From Hamadaea sp. (GTDB taxonomy: Bacteria > Actinomycetota > Actinomycetes > Mycobacteriales > Micromonosporaceae): a stretch of 64,000 nt of DNA. The notes under the pieces were generated by a model, which saw only the letters and a program-made list of their open reading frames with translations, ran no database searches and was not told the origin of the DNA. Positions 26,397 to 35,514 of the stretch are shown piece after piece (position 1 is the stretch's first letter; each line of letters starts with the position of its first letter). Where the stretch lies: assembly GCF_013362815.1 (NCBI RefSeq), contig NZ_JABFVK010000038.1, positions 29,541 to 93,540 on the forward strand. The letters run 5' to 3'. Position numbers and translations under genes: made by a program.

Positions 26397-26647
26397 GCGC
26401 GCCCGATGAGCGCCGGAGCAGCTCGTGATGCGAATCACGCTAACTGTCCCGATGAGACGAACGCCTATCTCCAGGGAGCCGGGGCGGTCGGCCGCGACGC
26501 CCGCGCAGCGGCAGGTGATGGCCCATATCTCGATGGACCGGCGACGGGCACCCGACCGTGCTTCACCGGTTCGGCGGACAAAAGGGTACGCATCGGCAGC
26601 GTGATCGACGGCGAGTCCACTGGCGGACCCCTCTGAGCTGCACAACG

Positions 26648-27979
26648 ATGAGAGGGGTGGAGCAAGCCAGCACAGAAGATCACGATCATCAACCCATCGA
26701 CCTCGACCGGCTTCGGCGTACTGCTGAATCGGTTCTGCGCGGCAACTGGTCCGGCGACCACATGGTCCCCTCCCGGACCCTCTATCCCCACCAATGGAGC
26801 TGGGACGCCGCCTTCATCAGCATCGGACTAGCCCACGTCGCCCCCGACCGTGCCTGGCGCGACCTGCGCAGTCTCTTCACCGCCCAGTGGCCCGACGGTC
26901 GCGTGCCGCACATCGTCTTCGACCCGGGCGTGAGCGAGAAGGACTACTTTCCCGGCCCCGCCTTCTGGGACGTGCCGCCGCTGCCGGGCGGGCCGAGCCA
27001 CATCCGGACCACCGGAATCGTGCAGCCGCCCGTACATGCGCTGGCCGCGCGCATGATCCACCGGGTCGCCCCGGACGTGGAGGAACTCCGGTGGCTCTAC
27101 CCACGGCTGGTGGCCCAGCAGGAGTACCTGCTCAAGCAGCGCGACGCGGGCGGAGCCGGCCTGGTCAGCATCGTGCACCCGTGGGAGTCCGGACTGGACA
27201 ACAGCCCCTCCTGGGACGAAGCCCTGGCCAGGCTGCCGGCCGACGTCCGGGTGCTCGACCGGTATCAGCGCCGGGACGTGCAGGTCGCGGTGGCGACCCA
27301 TCGCCCGACGAACGACGACTACGCCCGGTACATCGCGCTGGCGACGTCCTATCGGGACAACGGCTACCAGGACTTCGACCTGCTCGAACGGCACGGTTTC
27401 GTGGTCGAGTGCCCGGCCTTCAACGCGCTGACCGCCGACGCCGAACTGGCCCTGGCCGAGATCGCCCAGGTCGTCGGGGCCGATCCGGGTCCGCACCGGG
27501 AACGGGCGGCCGAGATCACCCAGACCATGGTCGAGCGCCTGTTCGATCCCGGTACCGGCCTGTTCCACGTGTTCGATGTGCGTACCGGCAAGCGATCTGA
27601 AGCCCGCTGTGTCAACGGCCTGATGCCGCTGATCCTGCCGGAGCTGCCCCAGGAGGTCGCGGCTTCGCTGGCCGCGGAGGCCGCCTCCGGGCGCTTCGGG
27701 CTGAGCCCGCTGCCGGTCCCGAGCTATGACCGCACGGCGCCGGACTTCGACCCGCTGCGCTACTGGCGCGGACCGGTCTGGATCAACGTGAACTGGCTGC
27801 TCCGCCGTGGGTTCGCCGAGCACGGGTACGCCCTCCAGGCCGAAGCCCTCCGGCAGGCGATGCTGTCGGTCGTGGATCGTTCGGGGTGCTTCGAGTACTT
27901 CCACCCGATCACCGGCGAAGGCATCGGTACGCCGGAGTTCAGCTGGACTGCCGCCTTGGTCCTCGACCTGCTGGCGTGA
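26648..27979 (+). CDS. GH63/MGH-type glycoside hydrolase
   Basis: 443-aa (alpha/alpha)6-barrel glycosidase. NWSGDHMVPSRTLYPHQWSWD, then GRVPHIVF, VQPPV, HPWESGLDNSPSWD and RYWRGPVWINVNWLL match the mannosylglycerate hydrolase/GH63-like group, in which an Asp near WESGxDNSP and a late Glu catalyse inverting hydrolysis. No signal peptide, so cytoplasmic. ATG 26648 is favoured; GTG 26657 is also possible. The 251-bp gap upstream has no convincing gene. The substrate may be mannosyl- or glucosylglycerate or another compatible solute, which is inference from the family. Confidence 0.83.
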   Translation: MRGVEQASTEDHDHQPIDLDRLRRTAESVLRGNWSGDHMVPSRTLYPHQWSWDAAFISIGLAHVAPDRAWRDLRSLFTAQWPDGRVPHIVFDPGVSEKDYFPGPAFWDVPPLPGGPSHIRTTGIVQPPVHALAARMIHRVAPDVEELRWLYPRLVAQQEYLLKQRDAGGAGLVSIVHPWESGLDNSPSWDEALARLPADVRVLDRYQRRDVQVAVATHRPTNDDYARYIALATSYRDNGYQDFDLLERHGFVVECPAFNALTADAELALAEIAQVVGADPGPHRERAAEITQTMVERLFDPGTGLFHVFDVRTGKRSEARCVNGLMPLILPELPQEVAASLAAEAASGRFGLSPLPVPSYDRTAPDFDPLRYWRGPVWINVNWLLRRGFAEHGYALQAEALRQAMLSVVDRSGCFEYFHPITGEGIGTPEFSWTAALVLDLLA

Positions 27980-27991
27980 GTTTTTCGCAGG

Positions 27992-28042
27992 ATCCGGGAT
28001 AACGCGGCCTCGCACACCGTTCGAGGGGACGTTATCCCGGAT
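27992..28042. repeat. Family C palindrome, copy 1
   Basis: Arms atccgggataacg (27992-28004) and cgttatcccggat (28030-28042), with an inner cctcg/cgagg stem. It lies at the junction of two convergent genes, and the right arm supplies the TAA stop (28032-28034) of the GGDEF-EAL gene. The same gttatcc/ggataac unit occurs twice inside the glycosyltransferase gene near 53.2 kb. Confidence 0.8.
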
Positions 28043-31000
28043 ATCGCGCAAGAGAGTCCACGGGCGAGACGGGCGTGAGCCACTCCAAAGCAGCGTCAGC
28101 GGAAAGCGGAGGAGCGAAAAGATACCCCTGCCCGTACCGGCACCCGAACCGGGCGAGCAGGTCACGTTCGGCCGGCTTCTCGATGCCTTCGGCGATGACC
28201 TCGAGCCCGAGGGTCTGCGCGAGCCGGACGATGCCGTCGACCAGCGACGCCTGCTGCCCGGAGGAGGCGATCGTGCTGGTGAACAGCCGATCGATCTTGA
28301 GCGCGTCGAGCGGGACGTGCCGCAGGTAGCTCAGCGACGAGTAGCCGGTGCCGAAGTCGTCGATCGCGACCCGTACGCCGGCCCGCCGAAGTTCGACGAG
28401 ATCGTCCCAGATCTGGTCGTCGTCGCGGAGCAGCAGGCTCTCGGTGATCTCCAGCATCAGCCGGTCGGCGGGTACGCCGGCGTCGGCGAGCGCTCGGCGT
28501 ACGCCGTCGACGAAGGCGGGGGCCCGGAATTGGTGCGCCGACACGTTGATGCTGACGTACGGGGTGCCCGGCCAATTCGCGGCGGCTGCCAACGCCTGAC
28601 GCAGTACCCAGGTGCCCATCGGCACGATGAGCCCGCTCTCCTCGGCGACGTCGATGAAGTGGTCCGGCAGAAGCCGGCCACGTTCGGGGTGCTCCCAGCG
28701 TACGAGTGCTTCGAAGCCGGCGGTCTGCCCGGTGCGCAGCCCGACGATCGGCTGGAACTCCAGGGTCAGCGCACCCGCCGCGACGGCTTCGTCCAACGCG
28801 GCTCGCAGTTCCAGCCGCCGCACCATCGCCGTGTGCAGCGACGGGTCGTACCGCCGCCATTGCCCCTTGCCCGCGTTCTTGGCGACGTAGAGCGCCAGGT
28901 CGGCCTGCCGCAGCAAGTCTTGCTCGGCTGGGTCGCCGGTGCTGGTCGCGACGCCGATGCTGGCCCGCCCGGACACGACGCGCTCGCCGATGGTGATGGG
29001 TTCGGCGAGCACGTCGATGAGCCGCTGCGCCACCCGGTCGATGGTCTCGGCGTTCGGGGCGTCCCCGATCAGCGCCGCGAACTCGTCTCCGCCGATCCGC
29101 GCTGCGGTGTCCTGGGGCCGCAGTACTGCGGTGAGCCGCCGGCTAACCTCCAGCAGCAGCCGGTCGCCGTACTCGTGACCGAAGGTGTCGTTGACGACCT
29201 TGAAGTCGTCGAGATCGAGGAACAGCACGCCGACCGTCTCGCCCTCGCGAACGGCATCGACGGCCGCCCGGATGCGGTCGTTGAGGAGCACGCGGTTGGC
29301 CAAACCGGTCAGCGGATCGTGGAAGGCCAGGAAAGTCAGCTCGGCCTGCAACCGCCGCTGGTCGGTCACGTCGCGCATGGTCAGCACCAGACCGCCGACG
29401 GTCGGGTCCGCCCGCAGGTCGCGGCAGGCCACCTCGACCTGCACCGCGCTGCCGTCCGGGCGGCGTACGGTCCAGTCCGCGGGGACGTCGCCGTCGCATT
29501 CGGCGAGCTTCGCGGTCAGTTCCGCCGGGCTCGCCGCAAGGCGCTCGCTCAAACTCACGCCGGTCATCTCGGTGCCGAACGTGCTCTGCGCGGACGGGCT
29601 CGCGTACCGGACTCGATCGCCGTCCGGCTCCAGAATCAGGATGACGTCGGTCGTGTTCTGCACGAGCGTGCGGAAATACTCCTCGCTCGCGCGACGGGCC
29701 ACCTCGGCTCCGAGCATGATCCGCTCCATCGCGAGCGCGGCCTGCGCGGCGACCAGCTCCAGCGGGATCTGGATCTGCCCGAGGGCGGTCTCGTCCGCGG
29801 CCACCAGCAGCACGCCGATGGTCGGGTCGCCGGAGAACCGCTCGGGCAGGGCCATCGGGCAGATCAGCGTGATCTCGAACCCGCCGAGCCGCCCGGCCAC
29901 CTCGGGCGGCAGGGTCCGCGTATAGGCCAGCCGGGCGCCGTCCGTGGGCTGGCGCGCGAAGAGATCGGGGGCACGACCGTCATTCATCACCACGTGTACG
30001 CGGTGCGGAGTGCCCTTGGCCAGTAACTGCTCGGCAGCGAGCCGGAGCGCGGATTCGACCTCGGCGGTGGAGGTCGCCGTCAGCAGTGCCCCGTTCGCCT
30101 CCCGGATCCCCCGGCCCCGTTCGGTGTTGCGGCGATACGTGTTGATCACGCCGAAGAGGCGTACCAGGGCGAGGACGAAGGTGGCTCCGAGGAACACCAC
30201 GATGACGACGTCGTACTCCGAGCTCTGGCCGCCGAGCGTCTCCGCCAGTAGGAGGAGCAGCGGGATGAGCACCATCACCGACAGCCAGATTTGATGGCGT
30301 ACGCCCAGCTGCCGGGGTCGCACCGCGCGCGGTTCGGTCAGCTCGGCCATCGACGGGTGGAGCGCCGCCGCACCCCAGCACCCGTAGAACACGATCCAGC
30401 CGACGTCGGTGGGCCCGCCGGTGGACCACTCGCCCCGGATCTGGGCCAGTCCGTAGAGCACGTCGGCGACGAGGGTGCCGCCCATGCCGATGAGCAGGAG
30501 CAGCACGCTCGGATTCGGCCGGATCGTCGTGAGCAGGCGTACGCCGACGAGCAGCAGGACCAGATCGCCGAGCGGATAGCCGATGGAGATGAACCGCTGA
30601 AGCGTGGTGAGGTCCGGATCGGTGAGGCGTGGTCCGATGAGATAGAGCCAGGCGAGCAGGCCGAGCGCGACGGTCACGATCAGCGCGTCGAGGGCGGTGC
30701 TGCGGTTCTGCCCGCCCGAGCCGCTCCGGGTCAACCCCAGTACGCCGATCGCCAGGAAGACGAAGGTGATGAGGTAGAAGAAGTCGGAGATCGACGGGAA
30801 CGGGTTCTCCTGCCCGCCATACCGGACAAGCAGCTCATACGCGATGTCGCCGGAACAGAACGTGGTCACCGCGAGGGCGAGCCAGATCCAGGGAGCGCGC
30901 CGCCGGGGCCGGTTGCGCCACACGCCGTAGCCGATGGCGGCCGCCGAACCGTAGCCGATCAGCGACCAGATCACGACATGCGCGGACGGCAGGGCGTAAA

Positions 31001-31058
31001 ACGCCCCACCTAGCACGAACATGCCGACGGCGTACGCCGGCAGAACCCGGTCTCGCAT
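28032..31058 (-). CDS. Membrane GGDEF-EAL protein (cyclic di-GMP turnover)
   Basis: 1008-aa signalling protein. Residues 1-300 hold about nine membrane segments in a MASE-like sensor; then a GAF-like region (about 310-460), a PAS domain (about 470-590), a GGDEF domain with intact RIGGDEFAAL, and an EAL domain with FEALVRW, DDFGTGYSSL and the other metal-binding residues. Both cyclase and phosphodiesterase sites look complete, so it could make or break cyclic di-GMP; in Streptomyces such proteins control development. It is a single gene; the last residues (RYPG, stop) are encoded by a family C palindrome. ATG 31058 is the likely start. Confidence 0.92.
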   Translation of the reverse strand: MRDRVLPAYAVGMFVLGGAFYALPSAHVVIWSLIGYGSAAAIGYGVWRNRPRRRAPWIWLALAVTTFCSGDIAYELLVRYGGQENPFPSISDFFYLITFVFLAIGVLGLTRSGSGGQNRSTALDALIVTVALGLLAWLYLIGPRLTDPDLTTLQRFISIGYPLGDLVLLLVGVRLLTTIRPNPSVLLLLIGMGGTLVADVLYGLAQIRGEWSTGGPTDVGWIVFYGCWGAAALHPSMAELTEPRAVRPRQLGVRHQIWLSVMVLIPLLLLLAETLGGQSSEYDVVIVVFLGATFVLALVRLFGVINTYRRNTERGRGIREANGALLTATSTAEVESALRLAAEQLLAKGTPHRVHVVMNDGRAPDLFARQPTDGARLAYTRTLPPEVAGRLGGFEITLICPMALPERFSGDPTIGVLLVAADETALGQIQIPLELVAAQAALAMERIMLGAEVARRASEEYFRTLVQNTTDVILILEPDGDRVRYASPSAQSTFGTEMTGVSLSERLAASPAELTAKLAECDGDVPADWTVRRPDGSAVQVEVACRDLRADPTVGGLVLTMRDVTDQRRLQAELTFLAFHDPLTGLANRVLLNDRIRAAVDAVREGETVGVLFLDLDDFKVVNDTFGHEYGDRLLLEVSRRLTAVLRPQDTAARIGGDEFAALIGDAPNAETIDRVAQRLIDVLAEPITIGERVVSGRASIGVATSTGDPAEQDLLRQADLALYVAKNAGKGQWRRYDPSLHTAMVRRLELRAALDEAVAAGALTLEFQPIVGLRTGQTAGFEALVRWEHPERGRLLPDHFIDVAEESGLIVPMGTWVLRQALAAAANWPGTPYVSINVSAHQFRAPAFVDGVRRALADAGVPADRLMLEITESLLLRDDDQIWDDLVELRRAGVRVAIDDFGTGYSSLSYLRHVPLDALKIDRLFTSTIASSGQQASLVDGIVRLAQTLGLEVIAEGIEKPAERDLLARFGCRYGQGYLFAPPLSADAALEWLTPVSPVDSLARYPG

Positions 31059-31129
31059 GCCCGGCCCATTCTGCCAGGAATCTGTGCTTTACCCCAATGA
31101 TCCATCTTTCTGGACCACGCCACCGTCCG

Positions 31130-31135
31130 TACGCT
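31130..31135 (+). promoter_or_regulatory. -10 element TACGCT for leaderless thiolase gene
   Basis: TACGCT lies seven bases before the GTG at 31143. Confidence 0.55.
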
Positions 31136-31142
31136 GAGCGGC

Positions 31143-32318
31143 GTGACCGAGGTCTTCCTGCTCGACGCCGTACGCACTCCGTTCGGCCGCTACGGCGGCG
31201 CGCTGTCCGGCGTACGCCCCGACGACCTGGCGGCGCACGTCCTGCGGGCGGTCGCCGACCGCACCGGACTCGACCCGGCGACGGTGGACGAGGTCTACCT
31301 CGGCGACGCCAACCAGGCCGGCGAGGACAATCGCAACGTCGCCCGGATGGCCGCCCTGCTGGCGGGCTGGCCGACGAGCGTACCGGGGACGACGGTGAAC
31401 CGGCTGTGCGGTTCCGGCCTCGACGCGGCGATGCAGGCGTCGCGCACGATCGCGGTCGGCGACGCCGAGCTGATCGTGGCCGGTGGCGTCGAGGCGATGA
31501 GCCGGGCACCGTGGGTGATGCTCAAGCCGGGCAAGGGTTTCCCGCAGGGACACGAGACGTTGCACTCGACGACGCTGGGCTGGCGGATGGTGAATCCGGC
31601 GATGCCACCACAGTGGACGGTGTCGCTGGGCGAGAGCACCGAGCTGCTCGGGGAGAAGTTCCAGATCGGCCGGGCCGAGCAGGACGCCTTCGCGCTCCGG
31701 AGCCACCGGGCGGCCGACCGCGCTTGGAACGCAGGGTTCTACGCCGACCACGTCGTGCCGGTTCCCGGCGTCGCCCTGGAACGCGACGAAGGCATCCGCC
31801 CCGACACGACGCCGGAGGCGCTGGCCAAGCTCAAGCCGGTGTTCCGCGCGGACGGAACGGTGACGGCCGGCAACGCGTCTCCGCTCAACGACGGCGCATC
31901 CGCCGTCCTCTTAGGCACGCAAGTGGCGGCCGACCGGCTCGGGGTCACTCCCCTCGCCCGGATCGCCGGGCGCGGAGCGGCCGCCGTCGACCCCGACGTG
32001 TTCGGCATCGGGCCGGTCGAGGCGGCCGAGACCGCCTTGCGCCGGGCCGGCATCGGCTGGTCCGACGTCAAGGCGGTCGAGCTGAACGAGGCGTTCGCCG
32101 CTCAGTCGCTGGCCTGCCTGGCCAGCTGGCGGGAGCTCGACCCGGCGATCGTCAACGTCAACGGCGGCGCGATCGCCATCGGCCATCCCCTGGGCGCGTC
32201 CGGCGGACGCATCCTGGGGCAGCTGGCCTACGAACTGAAGCGGCAGGGCGGCGGCTACGGCCTGGCCGCCATCTGCATCGGCGTCGGCCAAGGCCTAGCC
32301 GTAGTCCTCCAGGCCTGA
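31143..32318 (+). CDS. Acetyl-CoA acyltransferase (thiolase)
   Basis: 391-aa thiolase that condenses or cleaves acyl-CoA (beta-ketothiolase). Catalytic residues: Cys89 in NRLCGSG, His348 in GHPLGASG and Cys378 in CIGVGQG, with NGGAIA before the His. The sequence resembles the PcaF/beta-ketoadipyl-CoA group and FadA-like enzymes; chain-length preference is not readable. GTG 31143 is supported by the -10 box. The next gene is on the other strand; no acyl-CoA dehydrogenase or hydratase is adjacent, so it is not part of a visible beta-oxidation operon. Confidence 0.9.
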   Translation: MTEVFLLDAVRTPFGRYGGALSGVRPDDLAAHVLRAVADRTGLDPATVDEVYLGDANQAGEDNRNVARMAALLAGWPTSVPGTTVNRLCGSGLDAAMQASRTIAVGDAELIVAGGVEAMSRAPWVMLKPGKGFPQGHETLHSTTLGWRMVNPAMPPQWTVSLGESTELLGEKFQIGRAEQDAFALRSHRAADRAWNAGFYADHVVPVPGVALERDEGIRPDTTPEALAKLKPVFRADGTVTAGNASPLNDGASAVLLGTQVAADRLGVTPLARIAGRGAAAVDPDVFGIGPVEAAETALRRAGIGWSDVKAVELNEAFAAQSLACLASWRELDPAIVNVNGGAIAIGHPLGASGGRILGQLAYELKRQGGGYGLAAICIGVGQGLAVVLQA

Positions 32319-32358
32319 CCGCCCCTTGCAGTCCTCCAGGCCTGACCGCCCCTTGCGC

Positions 32359-32438
32359 GTTGATCATGAACCTAGGGTCCCGGATGTCCGGCGCGTCGCG
32401 CCCTCAACACCCTGATCAACTCCGCGAGCGGGTGATCA
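32359..32438. repeat. Hybrid family B/D repeat
   Basis: The first part (gttgatcatgaacctagggtccc, ggcgcgtcgc) is family B; the tail (gatcaactccgcgagcgggtgatcacc) is the end of family D. It is preceded by a 25-bp direct duplication containing cctgaccgccccttgc, starting at the thiolase stop. This suggests recombination between elements. Confidence 0.7.
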
Positions 32439-32449
32439 CCAGCTGGCGG

Positions 32450-33184
32450 TCAGCCGCGGAGGAAGTCCACCACGAGCGGGTTGAGCCGCTCGGGGCTCTC
32501 CAGGCTAGGCAGGTGCCCGGCCCAGTCGAGCTGCACCCGGTGCGTACCCGGGACCTGCTCGGCGACGTGATCGGCGATGTTCGAGAACACCTCGAAATCG
32601 TGGTCGCCGGAGACGGCGAGCGTACGCGCGCTGATCGCACTGATCTCGAAGGCCTCGTGTCGCGGGGCGACCTCGTCGGCGTCGATCTGAACCTCGAGGG
32701 CGTGCCGCTGCATCGTCGCGACCAGGTCGCGGGTCTCGTCGGTGGCCAGCGGCCCCAACCAGGTACGCACATTGAGTTCGACAGCGCCGTCGATGTCCCG
32801 GGCCTCCAGCAGGGCTTCTTCCTGCTCGTCGAACTCGTCGGCGTCCGGGGTCGACGGGAACCCGCGCAGTCCCGCGCACAGCAGCGCGAGCGACGTGACG
32901 CGGTCGGGCCAGCGGGCCGCGATCTCGAGCGCGACGCGGCCGCCCATCGAGGAGCCGACCAGCGAGAACTGATCGATGCCGAGGGAGTCCACCACGGCGA
33001 TCACATCTTCGGCGTTGTTCCACTCGGCGGTCGGCATCGGCGTCTCGCCGAATCCGCGGAGGTCGGGCCGGATCTGGGTGAACCCAGGGGCGTCGAAGGA
33101 CGCCCACATCCGCCGGTCGCAGACCCCGGCGTGGAGCAGGACGACGGCGGGGCCGTCACCGATGACGTCGTACGAGAGAGTCAT
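32450..33184 (-). CDS. Alpha/beta hydrolase
   Basis: 244-aa hydrolase with VVLLHAGVCDRRMW oxyanion loop, GSSMGGRVAL nucleophile elbow and SGDHDF/WAGHLP carrying the acid and His. The start ATG 33184 overlaps the stop of the DUF3626 gene (ATGA) and has AAAGGA upstream; the longer frame to 33229 is rejected. Translationally coupled as the second gene of a two-gene unit. Substrate unknown. Confidence 0.86.
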   Translation of the reverse strand: MTLSYDVIGDGPAVVLLHAGVCDRRMWASFDAPGFTQIRPDLRGFGETPMPTAEWNNAEDVIAVVDSLGIDQFSLVGSSMGGRVALEIAARWPDRVTSLALLCAGLRGFPSTPDADEFDEQEEALLEARDIDGAVELNVRTWLGPLATDETRDLVATMQRHALEVQIDADEVAPRHEAFEISAISARTLAVSGDHDFEVFSNIADHVAEQVPGTHRVQLDWAGHLPSLESPERLNPLVVDFLRG

Positions 33185-34206
33185 AGATTCCTTTCGAACG
33201 GTCGCCCGAATGCGACCAGGGTGTGCCAAAGATACTTGATCAACTGGAGCACCTCGAGCTCGGGGCCGAAGTCTGCCCAGCTGGAGGGCGTACGCACGAC
33301 CGACTGCGCGGCCCGGCCGACGATCTCCGCATCGAAGTAATCCACTCCGTAGAGCGCGCAGACGTACTCGGCGAACTTCGGCGTCTCCGGCCCGCGGAAC
33401 TCATCGTCCACATCCGACGGAGACAACGTGAAACCGGTGTGCCACAGCAGTTCAACACCCGCATCGCTGGCCGCCTTCGCCAACGCGTCGCCGGTCGGCG
33501 TACCCCGGAACGACGGGTCGGCGACGATCGCCTCCGCGTCGCGGCCGAGCTCGATCACGCCGTGCACCTGGGCTTCGATGTAGTCGTCAAGCATCCGCCC
33601 GAGCGCCGCCGGATCGAATCGGGCCGCCGGCAGAGCCCGGATCGCTGCGGTCGAGCCACCCTCGGCGAGGTACGCCGCCAGCACCGGCTCGAACGCGGCC
33701 ATCGTCCCGATGTGCTCCGGGCCGAGGTGGCTGTCGTGGAAGGTGAACGTGCTCCGGTCGTTGGCGGCCGGGCGCAACCGCAGGTGGCAGGAGCCGAACC
33801 GGGGCGCTGCGCCGTCGGCATACCCGGCGAGGTTGAGCGCGCCGTACTTGGGCCGGTCGGCCGAGAGCGCCCCGTCTGCGTGGTACGCCGCCCCGAACAG
33901 CGACAGCTCCCACCCATCGCGGTCGCCGCCGAGGAAAGCCGTCCGGCTGCCGTTGCTGATCCCGGTCTCGTACTGGCTCCGGTAGCGGCCGTCGGCCGCG
34001 AGCGCCTCGGCGACGGTGAGACCGGCGGTGAGACCGCTGGTGGCGATCCGATCCGGGTGGAAGTTCAGCGTGATCCGGCCGTGCTCGCGGACGAGGCCGA
34101 TGAGCTCGGTCGCGTCCGGCACCGCCGGCAGGCTCGCCCCGGCGGCCGAGGCCACCCGCGTCACATGGGCCAGAGCAGCGGCGTTGGCCGCGGACAGATC
34201 ACTCAC
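33181..34206 (-). CDS. DUF3626-family protein
   Basis: 341-aa soluble protein. ITLNFHPDRI, SNGSRTAFLGGDRDGWE and GSCHLRLRP...TFTFHDSHLGPEHIG match the DUF3626 family, whose function is not known to me. Conserved Arg, His, Glu and Asp residues in those motifs look like a catalytic or phosphate-binding site, but that is inference. GTG start at 34206. The stop overlaps the hydrolase start by four bases, tying the two proteins functionally. Its gene lies 43 bases after the LCP gene's 3' end region on the same strand. Confidence 0.8.
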   Translation of the reverse strand: MSDLSAANAAALAHVTRVASAAGASLPAVPDATELIGLVREHGRITLNFHPDRIATSGLTAGLTVAEALAADGRYRSQYETGISNGSRTAFLGGDRDGWELSLFGAAYHADGALSADRPKYGALNLAGYADGAAPRFGSCHLRLRPAANDRSTFTFHDSHLGPEHIGTMAAFEPVLAAYLAEGGSTAAIRALPAARFDPAALGRMLDDYIEAQVHGVIELGRDAEAIVADPSFRGTPTGDALAKAASDAGVELLWHTGFTLSPSDVDDEFRGPETPKFAEYVCALYGVDYFDAEIVGRAAQSVVRTPSSWADFGPELEVLQLIKYLWHTLVAFGRPFERNL

Positions 34207-34248
34207 GGGCCGAACGACATCACGTCCGTCCGGTCGGATGCAACTCGG

Positions 34249-35328
34249 TTACGCCTGCGGAGAGCCCACGTTCACATACTTCTTGTTAGCCGCCGCCCAA
34301 GCGTCGAGCTTGTCCTGCCGCAGCGCCAGGAAGTAACTCTTCGCCGGTCCGCTGGCCAGGTTCTCGCCGAGATAGCGGCTGCCGCTGTACGCCCCGGAGC
34401 CGGGCAACCCGACCTGCGTGATCGACTGCGGAGTCAAGTTGCGCAACGCGTACGCCAAAGCAACGGGCTTGATCCCGACGACCGTGAGCATCTCGCCGAG
34501 CGCGCCCACGACGTTGTCGATGGAGGCCGGGTTGCTGAGGAAGTCGCCCTGCAGGATCTTGCCGACGGCGGCCTCGATGATCTGGCGCTGGTGCCGCTGG
34601 CGCGTGTAGTCGCCGCCGTTCGTGTAACGCTGGCGGGCGTAGTCGAGGGCCTGCCAGCCGACCATGTGCATGTTCCCGACGTTGTAGGTCATGCGCGGCC
34701 CGGAGTAGCCGTGCTCGCAGCGCGGGCAGCTGGGCCGGGGCTTGCCGTCGGGCGCCCGGTGAATCGAGACGACCTTCTGGTCGACGTAGATGTCGATGCC
34801 GCCGAGCGCGTCGATCAGCTTGGTCAGGCCGCGGAAGGTGAGCACCGCGCCGCCGTCGAACTTCGGAATGCCCGTGTACGCGCTGACGGTCTTGGCCATG
34901 AGCTGATAGCCCTGCTGGACGCTGGGCTTCTTGACGCCCGGAACCCGAGAGCCGTACATCATGGCGTGAGTGATCTTCGTACGCTCACCGCCGAACTTCG
35001 CGGGCGGGAACGCGGGGATGTTCACCACGAGGTCACGCGGCAACGACGTCAGGTACGCCTTCGTCAAGTCGGCGTTGACGTGCAGGATCATCAGCGCGTC
35101 CGACCGGGGGATCCAGTTCGGCTGGCTCTCCCGGTTGTCGATGCCCGCGATGAGGATGTCGAGCGGCCCCTTGATGTCGGCCCCGGCGGGCGGAGTCGGG
35201 CTGACCTGAACCGACGGCGAGGGGGACACCGACGCTGACGGCGCGGCCTCCGGCTTCTTGTCCTCCGACGTGCAGGCCCCCAGGCCGAGCAGCAGCACAG
35301 CGACGGCGAGATACGCGATTCGGCGCAT
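34249..35328 (-). CDS. LCP (LytR-CpsA-Psr) family lipoprotein
   Basis: 359-aa cell-wall glycopolymer ligase of the LCP family, which transfers teichoic-acid-like or arabinogalactan-like polymers from lipid carriers to peptidoglycan, outside the membrane. Lipoprotein signal with lipobox LGAC at about residue 19, a Ser/Pro linker, then LCP motifs DILIAGIDNR, RSDALMILHVN, SLPRDLVV with the conserved Arg residues, and YARQRYTNGGDYTRQRHQ. A GGGAGGG ribosome binding site precedes the ATG; TATGGT further up is a -10 candidate. Family C-terminal regions vary. It may serve the surface-glycan genes at 50-55 kb, but they are not linked. Confidence 0.9.
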   Translation of the reverse strand: MRRIAYLAVAVLLLGLGACTSEDKKPEAAPSASVSPSPSVQVSPTPPAGADIKGPLDILIAGIDNRESQPNWIPRSDALMILHVNADLTKAYLTSLPRDLVVNIPAFPPAKFGGERTKITHAMMYGSRVPGVKKPSVQQGYQLMAKTVSAYTGIPKFDGGAVLTFRGLTKLIDALGGIDIYVDQKVVSIHRAPDGKPRPSCPRCEHGYSGPRMTYNVGNMHMVGWQALDYARQRYTNGGDYTRQRHQRQIIEAAVGKILQGDFLSNPASIDNVVGALGEMLTVVGIKPVALAYALRNLTPQSITQVGLPGSGAYSGSRYLGENLASGPAKSYFLALRQDKLDAWAAANKKYVNVGSPQA

Positions 35329-35413
35329 GAAGCGGCCCTCCCCAGGGTCGTGGTGGAGACACCATACGACGTGTCGGGGAGGGCCGCTCGGCTGTCTGCG
35401 CCGGACGCGATCT

Positions 35414-35476
35414 CGCTGGATCAGGGTTCCGGGCCGAATCTTGGGTCATGATTCGACCGAGAACCCTGATCCAGCG
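35414..35476. repeat. Family A hairpin, copy 4
   Basis: Arms cgctggatcagggttc and gaaccctgatccagcg are exact; the inner stem has a few mismatches, with cgaatcttgg as in copies 1 and 3. It lies downstream of lon and upstream of the LCP gene on the same strand. Confidence 0.88.
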
Positions 35477-35514
35477 CCCAAGGTGACAGCGCCCGAAGGC
35501 GCGAGCGCCGAGGG

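Noticed and set aside
26397..26647. Small open frame 26406-26636 in the gap before the GH63-like gene
   Set aside because: No ribosome binding site, no -10 spacing rule and no protein-like pattern. I see nothing else convincing in the gap.
27807..30026. 739-codon open frame on the plus strand
   Set aside because: Antisense shadow of the GGDEF-EAL gene, which has clear catalytic motifs.
31097..33340. 747-codon open frame on the plus strand
   Set aside because: Frame-shifted shadow of the thiolase plus antisense of the hydrolase, crossing a repeat.
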